Positions 19,486-29,361 of a stretch of 64,000 bases of DNA are shown here, one piece after another. Both the position numbers and the translations under genes were made by a program. A model generated the notes under the pieces. That model saw only the letters and a list, made by a program, of their open reading frames with translations. It was not told the origin of the DNA and did not search any database. Positions within the stretch are counted from its first letter, which is position 1; each line of letters begins with the position of its first letter. The DNA is from Phytopythium helicoides (lineage: Eukaryota; Oomycota; Peronosporomycetes; Pythiales; Pythiaceae): contig JANFNE010000055.1 in assembly GCA_024867545.1 (NCBI GenBank), positions 1 to 64,000 on the forward strand, written 5' to 3'.

Positions 19486-21923
19486 ATGCCCGACGGCGCG
19501 CGGCGCAGGAAGGAGGCGGCGGCGGGCGACGACGCGGCCGCGTGGCTCTCGTACACGGCGCCAGGACGGCCGGCCCTACTACTACAACCCGGTGCGTGCC
19601 TGTACGCCCTTGAGCGGCTCTGTGAGGCGCGCTGGCGGCCGCTGACGAGCGCGCAGATCACCAAGGAGAGCCGCTGGAAGCCGCCCAAGGCGCTGCGCGA
19701 CAAGAAGAAGAAGCGCCCGCCCTCCAGTCGCCACATCGGCGGCGTGGCGGAGGAGCAGGCCGCGCCTAGGGACGAGGAGCCAAAGACCAAGCATGAGCAG
19801 CCCCGCGAGGAGGACAAGCCAAGGGAGAAACGCCGCTCTGGATCGGCCAGGAGCAGCCGCCCGGGCTCGGCGTCGTCCAAGGCCGGCGGGGGAGCCATGA
19901 AGAACAACCGAGCGGCATTCCAGCAGCTCCAGGCCGTCGCTCGCAGGCCGCCTCAACACCATACGGACGCCGCTGGGAGGCGCGCCGCCCCCCATGGTCA
20001 AGCTCGAGCGCTCGGAAGACCGATTCGGCGACGCACAGGGCGAGGACCCGGCGGCTGCGGCCGACGAGCAGTACGAGGCAGAGACAGGCGGGCATGTCGG
20101 CGGCGGAGCGGCTGCGCTTCCTGCGCCGCAAGCGCCAAGAGACCATGCTGCAGAAGCAGCAGTCGGTGGCGCAGGACGACTTCCTGGCCGAGGTCGCCAA
20201 GAACATGCAGAAGAAGGAGCACCAGAGCGGGACCCCGGTCAAGAAGGCGGAGGACTGGAAAGAGAGGGAAGCTGCGGAGGAGGAGCGCAAGCGTCGCCAG
20301 CTCGTCGATGAGGCCGAAGCCAAAGAACGAGAGGAGGAGGAGAAGGCAGAGAAGGAGCGGCGGGCGCTGGAAAGTGAACGCAAACGAGAAGAAGAAAGCG
20401 GGAGCAAGAAGCGCTTGAGCTCAAGCAAAAGGAAGAGCGTCGTGCGGAGAAGGAACGCAAGGAGGCGAAGCGTCGGGAGAAGGAACTTCGGGAGCAAGAG
20501 CAGCATCAGCAGGAACAGCGCGAGCAGGAGCAGCGCGAGAAAGAAACTGCAGCCGAGCAGCGAAAGTCGACGAAAGAGGATAAAAAGCAAGCAAAAAGGA
20601 AGCAAGACGATAAGGCGAAGGAGTCAACGAATGAGGTGGAGCTCCCAGACGAGTCGGTCAACAAGGAAAGCGCTAAGCCAAAGTCCAAGCGCGAAAAGCA
20701 ACGAAGTGAGCGAGAAACTAAAAATGTGGGCGATGTCAGCGCACCTGGGGCTCAAACAGGTGGTGAGACGAAGAAAGAGGACGTCTCCAAACCCCGTGAA
20801 CGCCGGCGCAGTCGTGAAATCGAAAGTAACGCCGAGGATAAGCTAAAACCAGTCGAGAAAGAGCCTCGTTCTGAGCCAAAACGCAGATCCCGACGCGGGA
20901 GCAGCGGAAAAGCGAGCTTTCAAGAAGCTTCAGAGCCATCGGCCCCTGCCGGGGAGGTGACATCTTCGGCATCAAAGGCACCAGACACATCGCACTCCCC
21001 TGATGAGGAGGACGAAGAAGAAACTCGGCGGCGGGAGAAACGCGAGCGTCGGGAAAAAGCGTCGACAAGAAAAACTAGCAGCAGCCATGGCTGCACAGAC
21101 GCTTGAGGACAGCAGCAAGGTCGGAGCTAACGAGGCCAACGAGTCAAAAAGAAGCACTGCCGATAATGCTCCAAGCTCGGACGCACACGACCATTCTCAC
21201 CATCACCATCACCATCATCCAATGGATGGGTCGGCCCCACATTCACATGGGGCCGAAGTGTGTCCATACTGCCATCCTTACCCGTACATGATGCCGCCAC
21301 CACCGCCACTTCCACCGTACGGGTATTACCCATACATGCCCCCTCCTGCATATCCTATGGCTGGATATCCTCCTATGGCTGGCTATCCGCCCCCGTTCGG
21401 CGTACCTTCCCCAGGACTAATGGGCTACCCTTCTCCAAGCGCGTATATGCAACCGTCAGCGACTCAAGTAATGGCCCCGGAAGCTTCTGCTGCAGCTATG
21501 CAGGCAGCCATGGTACCGTATAATGGCGAAGGTGGCTACTTGGCTGGATTTGGACAACCGCCTCCAAAGCTCGATCGCTGCGAGGGCTGCCATGGGATTG
21601 GTGTCTCGTTGGTCGAGAAGAACGGCTACTGTGCGCACTGCAACCGCCTGCGACTCGAGTTTATTGTAGCGTCAGCGCGGATCCAGCAGCGGTGCTCGGT
21701 TTGCGGTGGATGGGGACTCCATTTAGTAGATCCAGCCTCAGGCAAATGCAAGCACTGTACTCGACAGACCAAGCCGGGTCAGTCCGTGTCTGGAGGCGCT
21801 GTTGCTCTACCGGGGGCAGCTGCAGTTGGGACGCAAGCTACAGCGAAAATGGCGCGGCAGTCTTCACTAGATGACGTTCAGTGGGATGACTCGGGGAGCG
21901 ATGACTCGGACTGGGACGATTGA
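19486..21923 (+). CDS. WW-domain, coiled-coil, double zinc-ribbon protein (frame interrupted)
   Basis: Translation begins MPDGARRRKE. A WW domain is split by a 65-bp intron (19592-19656, GTGCGT...GCGCAG): WLSYTAP, then GRPYYYNP before the intron and ITKESRWKPP after it. A long Lys/Glu/Arg coiled coil follows, then a His run (HSHHHHHHH), Pro/Tyr/Gly repeats, and two CxxC pairs (CEGC...CAHC; CSVC...CKHC) near the acidic end SDDSDWDD. The reading frame must shift at about 19564, 19948, 20088, 20398 and 21056, each in a G, C or A run, while protein character continues across every shift. WW domains bind Pro-rich ligands; the function is otherwise unknown. It could be a pseudogene or a gene with assembly indels. 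Confidence 0.7.
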
Positions 21924-22121
21924 CAGCTGTCCTTACAAAGAGAGATGAAGATGGCACACAGTTCATCAAGACCTGATCAACGCTTGACAGACAAATGAAT
22001 GCTCAATCATAAACGTTTTCATTGCAGCACACTGAATGGAGGGCTCTATCACCCAGACTTACAACAACATTGTACGACTCTAACGCGAGACGCTTAACAT
22101 CTAGCGAGCACGCTCACACAT

Positions 22122-23950
22122 CTAGTTGCGGCGGCTGCGGGTCTTGCACAGGCCACTCGACGTACTCGGTGCCGACGTCGTCGTGGCAGGAGCAGCCGTG
22201 GTGGTGGCTGGCGCAGTCGTATCGTCGTCGGTCTCCGAGCCAGCGTCGTCGGTCTCCGAGTCGGCGTCGTCAGTCTCCGAGTCGGCGTCGTCGGTCTCCG
22301 AGTCAGCGTCGTCAGCCTCGTCACCGGTGGATCCAGTCGACGTGGACGTGGACGGAGCAGTGGTGGTCGTCGAGGTGGACGGAGCCGTGGTGGTCGTCGA
22401 CGTAGACGGAGCCGTGGTGGCCGTCGAGGTCGACGGAGCCGTCGTTGTCGTCGAGGTCGATGGAGCAGTGGTGGCGGTCGAGGTCGACGGAGCAGTGGTG
22501 GTCGTCGTGGTAGTGGAGCCAGTCGTGCTGCTGCTCGAGTCCGCGGGGATGCCATCCACAGTCGTGCCGATGTCACCGAAGCGGATGTTGCTGAAAACCA
22601 CCGTGGCGTCCGGCTGGTCGGCGATGACGTCGTCCGGAATACCAGTCGTAGTGGCGCACGTACCGCGAGACACACCAGGCTCAGAGGCGTCCGCCGTGAC
22701 GGGGTAGTCCGAGTCAAGCCACAGGCAGTACGCGGCGTTGTCCGTCCACAGACTCATAGTCAGCACCATGCCACGCTGCATCGCAAGTCCAAGCTGAGCA
22801 AGACCGCCCTTCGCCTTGTGGTCGTCAGTGTCGCCGAACTCCGTCTTGGCAGCCGAGCACTGGTCGTCCACCAGCGAGTTCATGTCCGTAATGCCAGACC
22901 ACGTCGCGTACGGCATCTCGTGGCTCACACCATCCTGCACGTAGTAGCGAGTGATCTCACTCAGCGTGCCCGTGGCCGTGCCGTCGTCCGTGATAAAGCG
23001 CGTGACGACCGTGAAGGCCTTGGTGGTGTCGATGGTAAAGCTGGATCCGGGTCCGAAGAATGTCTTGTTGCCCATTCGGTACGGGTTGAAGTCGCAGCCG
23101 TCCTTATCGCAAACCCCGTCGTAGCGTTCGTCACCGGTACACCGCACTCGGTATCGCTCTCGCAGCGGTACGATCCGCCCGCAGTCGATGTCACCGAGCA
23201 CGGGTGCGACGTGTAGGCATTCGAGATACTGTTGGCCTCCCAAATGTCCATCTCCGCACAGCAAGAGCCGTAGCTGCCCGTACCGGCATTCGAGTCAACG
23301 GTGCTGGGCGTCCAGTCGAGAATGTTGGCCTCGCCACTGATGAACTTCAGGTCCTGAGGACACTGAGCGTCGCAGTACCCCGTGCCATACTTCGCACCAG
23401 CCTTGTTACCCGTGAAGCGGCTCATGCCGCCGTCCGTGTCCATGTCGACGAAGTACAGAGCGCCGTTCAGACCGCAGTCGAGGCCCGACACGTCGACGTC
23501 GAAGGTGAACTCCTGGTTCAGCAGCTTGTACGCTTTGTACGAGGTGTCCGAGTCCATCACGTACACGCGCGAGCCGATGTTGGTCGAGTACTGACCCTTG
23601 GTCACGAGCTTGAGCGAGAGGCTGTCGTCCGTGGCCGTGATGCCGTAGGTGCCAGTGTAGTCGGCGCCATCGAGCGCGCAGCTCGACGCACACGTCTCGG
23701 GGTCGGAGCAAATGGTCTCGTCCCACGTGTTGCCCGTGTAGCAGTTGGTGGACGTGCCGGTCTTGTACAGCCATCGCCAGTTGGCGTCGAGCACGATGGT
23801 GGTGTCTTCGTCCGTGCATCCGCTGGAGGTGCAGGACTGGGTGGTGAGCGACGGGTGGGTCTCGACGGTGTTGGATCCCGCCTGCTGGGCGGAGACCGCG
23901 GCGGCCATGAGTGCGGCGATCGCCAGCGGGAGCGCCGTGGGGGTCTTCAT
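22122..23950 (-). pseudogene. GH7 cellobiohydrolase, copy 2 (frameshifted)
   Basis: Near-identical to copy 1 in the signal peptide and catalytic domain, including EMDIWEAN. The frame breaks near 23134-23137: after the TECG region, copy 1 continues GCAGGTGAC while copy 2 has GTACCGGTGAC, two extra bases. The rest ([13 protein letters not shown] onward) lies in another frame to the stop at 22122. The tail differs from copy 1: repeated TTTTAPSTST-type units, then ETDDADS repeats, but the same SSGLCKTRSRRN end. Either the enzyme is lost by a recent indel or the assembly has an error. I cannot tell which from one sequence. Confidence 0.85.
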
Positions 23951-23984
23951 CTTGCTGAGCTCGAGCTGGCTTGCTGGTGAGGCA

Positions 23985-24003
23985 GGTGAGATCGAAAGTG
24001 AGG
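23985..24003 (-). promoter_or_regulatory. Inr-like motif upstream of GH7 copy 2
   Basis: On the minus strand it reads CCTCACTTTCGATCTCACC, about 35 bp before the ATG, and shares CTCACTTTCGA with other secreted-protein genes in the window. Confidence 0.55.
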
Positions 24004-25249
24004 TCGTGACTGGCGGTCACGACCGCTGACCAGCGACGCCGCTGGTGCAGTGAGCGCCAGCTTCGTCATGGGGGCTGGGCCGTCTCACTGCTCGCGAGTA
24101 TGTTCTCACTGCTCGTGAGTATGGTGCCTGCCGATCCGAATGATTAACACCACTGGTTGAAGACACGCGCCTCGCAGCACCTGGTTTCGCCGCCAGCTCC
24201 AAAACGATCTCGTCGCCCACCACTTGCAGCAGCTTCGGCAGGACTCACCAAGCTGTTGGCCTCGCCAGCCGCTGGCCGGGAACAACCTGGCACCGGTGTG
24301 ATCCCAGGATCGAGCATTGAAGAGCATTGAAGAGATAGAAGTCAGTGTTGCACCGGGCGATCCAGCCGGCGAGGCGGAAGCCAATGGCGCGCGTCTGTGA
24401 GTCGGGCTCAAAGACGGACGCAGACTGGTCAAGCAATTGTTGACACTCGAGGATGGGGCGGATTGGCGCGCTGGTCGGCGTTAATCGGCGAGAGGAGCGC
24501 AATCAGCGAGTCTACTTCCGCAGGAACAGCGGGGGGTGGCGACCGCCGAGCGGCCTTTACGGCTAACGAAGCTAACGAAGGGCGAGGAGCGAGCTGAGCA
24601 GCAAGCGGCCAAACGGATCAGCAGAGTCGCACATTGCGCGTGGGTGCTTGGTCTCACTGAGACCGCCGTTCGTGAGCGCCATCTGTTTGTGGTGGTCGTA
24701 GCCTCTCAGTTCGTATACTTTGGGATTGGATGGTTGGGATGATCGATCATCTGAAGGTATTTAGCGTCAGGATATCAAATACCTGCATACAACTTTATAT
24801 CAAGTGGGTGATGTTGCTCCAGCAAGTGGAGACCAACCTTCGCTACACCTTCGGATGACATTGTAACCGCTTCAAGTTGAAGTACGCGCAGCTCGTTGGT
24901 GGGTCTTGGAGTCCCATTGCTCCCTGGGTCGTGAAAAATCTCCGCCTGGCCAAGGCAAGCTAAATGCAGCGAGTCCGCCCTGCACTCAAGCCCATCGTTT
25001 CAAATGAAAGTGTCGCGTGATGGGATCGAAAACAGCCACGGTAACAACTTTGATTCCAAGCGGCAAAGCAAAATGGCAACCAACGAGGATACCTCCGCCG
25101 GCTAACAATACCATCCAAGCGATTGCTATTTGCAGTAACGAAATGCAGCACAAGTTGGAAGCCAACCAAGTTCATGAAGCGTGGCTGGCCTCAGCTCGTG
25201 TCCATTCTTCGCTCGAACAGACCAGCACGCTTTCGAGACCTCGCGAACC
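24004..25249. other. No gene seen
   Basis: Intergenic. It contains a repeated CTCACTGCTCG(T/C)GAGTATG near 24086-24125 and several frames without signals. A chance RxLR/EER-like string near 24550 is discussed under rejected items. Confidence 0.5.
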
Positions 25250-26161
25250 ATGCACTTCACGCAACATGGCATGGACTGGCTCGCGCGGCGGCTGTTCCTC
25301 CCAATCATGCTGCTTATCGACTTTGCCATCTTCATGTACCTCGTGAACGTTTACTACCGCCGCAGACGCGAGTTTCGCATCCAGCAGCTATTCGTCGCTG
25401 CCTTTCTTGGCTTTGCGTCACTCGTGTTCTCACACGAGAACGACGACACTATGCTCAAGTACAACGACGTGTCCGAGACGTGCGCGCAGCTGACGTTCCT
25501 CATCCAGATCACAGTCATCGGCTACGCCGTGCGCGCCAAGGTCCGCCTGTTCTCCATCACATTCTTCACGTACTTGGCCGAAGCGCTGATTGTCGTCGAC
25601 TGGGTCAACATCTTGTTACTGGTGTGTGATATCGGTGGCGTCGAGGTTGGTGAAGCCTTCCACACTTTCAACAACCTGCTCGAGTCCATTACTCTGCTCT
25701 TCGTCTTCGTGTTCCGCTTCTACTACCTCTCAATGACGCATGGCTTCCGCACCATGGTGCGCTCGCGATGGCTCGAAATGTTTGCCTACTTTCTCGTTGT
25801 CACCCACGAGTCTGTGTTTGTCATTCTTGGCGAAATCACGGGCGTGTCGTGGGAGTACGTGCAGGGAATCTACATGCGCTGCGTGATCGCGTGGTGCATT
25901 TTGCTCAACCTCAAGAAGAAGGCCACATTGAGCGCAGCATCGAGGCAGCAACAGCAGAGCATCAAAACGTCTGTGCACCCAGACGAACCGTCAGGAGGTC
26001 GAGCACCTGGCAACAAAATCGCTGCCATTGTGCCCAGCGAGCGCACCGGTTCCAAGAAGCCGTGGATGAAGAAAGTCAGTGCTCCATCTGCATCGGTCAT
26101 CGCGCAGGTGCAAGCCGCCAAGCCGCCCTCGAACGACGAAGTAGTTGACGAAGACTTTTAG
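25250..26161 (+). CDS. Seven-transmembrane-type membrane protein
   Basis: The ATG at 25250 (MHFTQHGMDW) is preferred over an upstream GTG, giving 303 residues. About seven hydrophobic spans are visible: LFLPIMLLIDFAIFMYLV, LFVAAFLGFASLVF, LTFLIQITVIGYAV, a long one over ALIVVDWVNILLLVCDI, ITLLFVFVFRFYYL, FAYFLVVTHESVFVIL, and CVIAWCILLNL. A basic, Gln-rich cytosolic tail of about 80 residues ends EVVDEDF. The topology resembles a receptor, but no family motif is recognisable. The next gene starts about 125 bp downstream on the same strand. Confidence 0.8.
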   Translation: MHFTQHGMDWLARRLFLPIMLLIDFAIFMYLVNVYYRRRREFRIQQLFVAAFLGFASLVFSHENDDTMLKYNDVSETCAQLTFLIQITVIGYAVRAKVRLFSITFFTYLAEALIVVDWVNILLLVCDIGGVEVGEAFHTFNNLLESITLLFVFVFRFYYLSMTHGFRTMVRSRWLEMFAYFLVVTHESVFVILGEITGVSWEYVQGIYMRCVIAWCILLNLKKKATLSAASRQQQQSIKTSVHPDEPSGGRAPGNKIAAIVPSERTGSKKPWMKKVSAPSASVIAQVQAAKPPSNDEVVDEDF

Positions 26162-26286
26162 TGCAGCGCCGCCACGAGAGACACGTCATGCGACGTCCAA
26201 TGTTCCAACGGTCTCATTATGCCAAAACATCCTCTCCTCAACCTCACAACTCAACTCTTCCGCTCGTCGACAACACACTCACGAGC

Positions 26287-26640
26287 ATGGAGCACCAGCG
26301 CGTTGACACGGCATTTCTGCGCGCCAAGTACGCCCGCTCGCGCGGAGCTCACGCGCGTCACCCGGAGCTGTACCCTCTGCTCGCTTGTGTCGGCCTCGGC
26401 GTCGTGCTTTTCGGCTTCTACAACATCTACGATCTGGCTGAGAATCCCGACATGAATCTTCGTCGTCGCCGCAGAGAGACACCTGCGTGGGAGCGCTTCC
26501 GCAAGGACGAGGGCGAACACTACATGTACCACCGCGCGCCGATCGCGCACTTGCGTATGAACCCCGTCAACCGAGCTACCACGAGCATCGATGATGAGAA
26601 AGTTTGGGGAAAGGAGGGCACCGACAAGCTCTATGAGTGA
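26287..26640 (+). CDS. B12D/NDUFA4 (MLRQ)-like mitochondrial protein
   Basis: The ATG at 26287 (MEHQRVDTAF) gives 117 residues; in-frame upstream codons lack a convincing start. HPELYPLLACVGLGVVLFGF is a single membrane span opening with the family's HPE. It is followed by NPDMNLRRRRRETPAWERF, matching the NPDV...R...PW pattern of the B12D/NDUFA4 family, then GEHYMYH. Family members are small inner-membrane proteins tied to respiratory complex I or IV. The protein is short and intact, in a core-like neighbourhood. Confidence 0.8.
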   Translation: MEHQRVDTAFLRAKYARSRGAHARHPELYPLLACVGLGVVLFGFYNIYDLAENPDMNLRRRRRETPAWERFRKDEGEHYMYHRAPIAHLRMNPVNRATTSIDDEKVWGKEGTDKLYE

Positions 26641-26751
26641 GCAGTCGAACAGAGCGTTGAGTTGTGCTTGGACGGAATCGTGCGAAGCGAGATGTTCATC
26701 ATGATAGGGAGGAGGTCTTTCTCAGCTAGCACTCGCCTTCAGCTCGCGGGT

Positions 26752-29264
26752 ATGGCCGTGGTAAACCCGGCATTCTACGATAAAAGACGATGATTGGTAA
26801 TGGAACCCAGTGAAAATGCAACAATGCCTGAGTATACAGTGCTATCTGCGGGCAACGCTGAGCGCACCTGCAGACACTTTGTGGCCCCTGATGTGTTAAG
26901 TTGGCGCTCGACAGAAAACGGTAGGTCTTGGTTGACCACGGAGCATGTTGAGGAGAAGCATCAGCATGTTCTTCGAGGCGTTGACGTCGCGGTTCACAGT
27001 AGTACCAAAACAGCCATTGGATCGACAATGGAGCACACTATAAACCTTGCACGTCCGCCATTCCTTGTCCGTGCTGTTCTTGACCTTGCAGAGTCGGAGA
27101 CTGTACTGGTATTCTAGCTGCCGGTGGCAACGTGAGTGAAGCTTGCTGGTGCGAAACTCATCAATTGGCTGTACACGACAGTAGTTTCGCAATGTGTGCT
27201 CGAGTCTTTTGACCGGCCCCGCGGGGCACTTCTTGATGACTCCAGAGTAATCGGTATTGCTCCAATCTCCAAATCCAACCACCGTTCGCCTGCCTGCTTG
27301 CTGGGTCAGTCTCCGACATAGCTCATGAAGCTTCTTCTGCGCAAAGATGTACCGTCCAAAACGCAGGTTGCGGGATCCCTTCGTCCGTGAAAATCCTAGC
27401 AGGTTTTCCATACGTGGAATAACGTATCGTGTGTACGTTTCCAGCAACTCGAGCGACGCGGTCTTCTTCGACGGCATCTGACGCTCGGCCGCCAAAATGT
27501 CGGGACGCCGCTCCTTCCAGCAAGCTATTTTCTGGTTGCTCTTGTGGTAGCGAGCATCCTCGTAGAACTCACGAGAAGAGCAGTGGATAGTCTCGCCGTC
27601 CTGGTTGGTTGCTACAAACAGATCTCGTCTGCCAGGATCTAGGCCCCACATTACATCGTAGTCTTCTTCTCTAAGTGGGCGGTCTGTCGCCGGATGGGTT
27701 TTCCGCATGACAATGCTGACAGCCTTTCCGTCCGCCACGATCTCTCCTGCGAACTTCTTGTTGGCAATTTCAAACTTCTCGATATTGAAGAGACCGTGCC
27801 ACCAATCGTCTGCGACAGCATTCCAATCGTCACCTAGAGGAGGCACGCGAACACCAGCACGTAGAGGTAGGCTGCGGAGCGCCGTCTTGCACATCTTGAA
27901 GCGCGAGCACTTGAACCCATTCTTTGTCGGCAGGAGACTGAACGTGCAGACCTCTGGGATGTCCTGTCGATGCTGAAACCGGCGATTCCTCTCTTCAATG
28001 TCGGTCAGAATCATGTAGGTGAGAGGAAGCAATCTGTTAGCCTCGTCGGACAAGTAGCCGCTCTCGTTGCGCGGGATCTGCTCTCGCCAAGCCTGCACCT
28101 CGGTATCGTTGCCGTTGTAGACAGGGTCCAGGATGCTCTTGATCATGACGTAGGCCTCAGCACCATTCAAGTCATAGACCCGCTTGATGTGACGGTGGAA
28201 GCGACGGTAGAAGTTGCGTACGATCGCGTTCTTGGTGTTAGTGGCCATCATTTGGGCTGCGTTCTGCTGCCACCCAGCGGTAATCTGCCGGTTGCTTGCA
28301 CGTCGAGCGTCTTCACCTCGCCAACTGTTGTACAGCGTGACTGATTGCTGGAATGCAGGAGACCCGAGTGTGGAGTTGGCGTTGCAAACACACGATAGGC
28401 ATCTGTAGAAGAAGACCTGGTTGAGTGGCTCCACTGCATCGCCCAGCTGACACATCCGCACGGCGTGGATGTTGGCGAGGACGTAAGCCTCCAGCACGGC
28501 CTGGTCTATATCCGCCAGCACGGACTCCCACGGCAAATTCATGGCCTCATCGCTCTTGCAAAACGCCTTGAGCGACGTCTTGACGCACACAAGCGAGGAT
28601 TTGGCGTTAGCTGCGTCACGAGCTTCGACTTCGGCTCGTCGCCTCTTTGACTGACTCTTGCGTGGTTCTGCACTGCGCTTCTTCCTTTTAGATCTAGCAT
28701 CGCCTGATGTCGGACCAGCTGCACGTGTTGTCTTGGACCGACCTCGACGAGTTGCGGAAGCAGCTCTTCTCATTGTAGATCTGCATAGCCCTGCGGCAGC
28801 TTGCCTGATCTTGGACCTGCCTCGCCGGGGACCTGGATCGCCCTCCTTGCCCGATCGAGCGCGCTTGTTTGCCATGGTGGCAAATTACACTGTGAGTATG
28901 GAGATCAGGGTCGACAGCCGCTTTCGTTCGTTTGCCGTTCGAGAGCGAGTGGATGCTTGCCAATTCAAAACATGCTATTGTCTCATCATGCCCGTTTACA
29001 TGTATGCAGGCAGAGCTGCAAAGGCCGCTTTACTAGCTTGCCGTGGCTCATGATGAACCTCTGGAGATGCTTCCTATGGCATCTTCAACAAGCAATACGA
29101 AGTGTCAATGCAGTGCTGTTGTCATCGCTGGGGGAGGGCATCGCGCAACCCGCTTGAAGCTGATGAACTGCGCTGCCAGCTTGTCAATTGGGCAGTTCCG
29201 TAAGTTACGCTCTTGAAGACACACCTGTATCTACCACACCGCCAATGCCGGGTACCCCAGCCAT
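26752..29264 (-). mobile_element. Candidate Fanzor element bounded by short imperfect inverted repeats
   Basis: ATGGCCGTGGT followed by AAACCCGGCATT (26752-26774) is mirrored by AATGCCGGGTACCCCAGCC and AT (29244-29264, reverse complement ATGGCTGGGGTACCCGGCAT). About 18 of 21 positions agree, with a 2-nt gap. They lie 122 bp beyond the 3' end and 369 bp beyond the 5' end of the Fanzor gene. Fanzors are often carried by transposable elements. The match is short and no target duplication is evident, so the element boundary is tentative. Confidence 0.35.
26896..28875 (-). CDS. Fanzor: eukaryotic TnpB-like RNA-guided nuclease
   Basis: Intact single-exon ORF of 659 residues. Residues 1-90 are very basic with NLS-like RSKRKKRSAEPRKSQSKRRR. 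A mainly helical recognition region (about 95-400) follows. The RuvC-like nuclease starts with VMWGLDPGRRDLFVATN, with D413 as the RuvC-I Asp, the usual GxDPGxxxLF motif. The middle contains VVGFGDWSNTDYSG (531-544). The zinc ribbon pairs TSKLHSRCH (H580, C583) with HCRSNGC (C617, C622). GTTVNRDVNASKN carries the RuvC-III D630 in the RDVNAxxN signature shared by TnpB and Fanzor. Which Glu serves as the second catalytic residue is not clear by eye. Expected role: an RNA-guided DNA endonuclease acting in the nucleus. A guide RNA would be expected around the 3' end (about 26640-26960). Confidence 0.9.
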   Translation of the reverse strand: MANKRARSGKEGDPGPRRGRSKIRQAAAGLCRSTMRRAASATRRGRSKTTRAAGPTSGDARSKRKKRSAEPRKSQSKRRRAEVEARDAANAKSSLVCVKTSLKAFCKSDEAMNLPWESVLADIDQAVLEAYVLANIHAVRMCQLGDAVEPLNQVFFYRCLSCVCNANSTLGSPAFQQSVTLYNSWRGEDARRASNRQITAGWQQNAAQMMATNTKNAIVRNFYRRFHRHIKRVYDLNGAEAYVMIKSILDPVYNGNDTEVQAWREQIPRNESGYLSDEANRLLPLTYMILTDIEERNRRFQHRQDIPEVCTFSLLPTKNGFKCSRFKMCKTALRSLPLRAGVRVPPLGDDWNAVADDWWHGLFNIEKFEIANKKFAGEIVADGKAVSIVMRKTHPATDRPLREEDYDVMWGLDPGRRDLFVATNQDGETIHCSSREFYEDARYHKSNQKIACWKERRPDILAAERQMPSKKTASLELLETYTRYVIPRMENLLGFSRTKGSRNLRFGRYIFAQKKLHELCRRLTQQAGRRTVVGFGDWSNTDYSGVIKKCPAGPVKRLEHTLRNYCRVQPIDEFRTSKLHSRCHRQLEYQYSLRLCKVKNSTDKEWRTCKVYSVLHCRSNGCFGTTVNRDVNASKNMLMLLLNMLRGQPRPTVFCRAPT

Positions 29265-29361
29265 TCGCCATAATTCCTAGTGACTGTCGTCGCTGGAGCC
29301 GTTGATCCACTTGAATCGAAATGTGAAATCGGTGCCTGCGCCATCAACACCCTCTTGCCTG
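28876..29361. other. Fanzor 5' flank and intergenic region
   Basis: No gene seen. It contains the candidate right inverted repeat of the Fanzor element. Confidence 0.6.

Noticed and set aside
24490..24742. RxLR-EER-like effector (RPLRLTKLTKGEER)
   Set aside because: The frame starts at a stop with no ATG and no signal peptide, and the rest is not effector-like. Probably chance.
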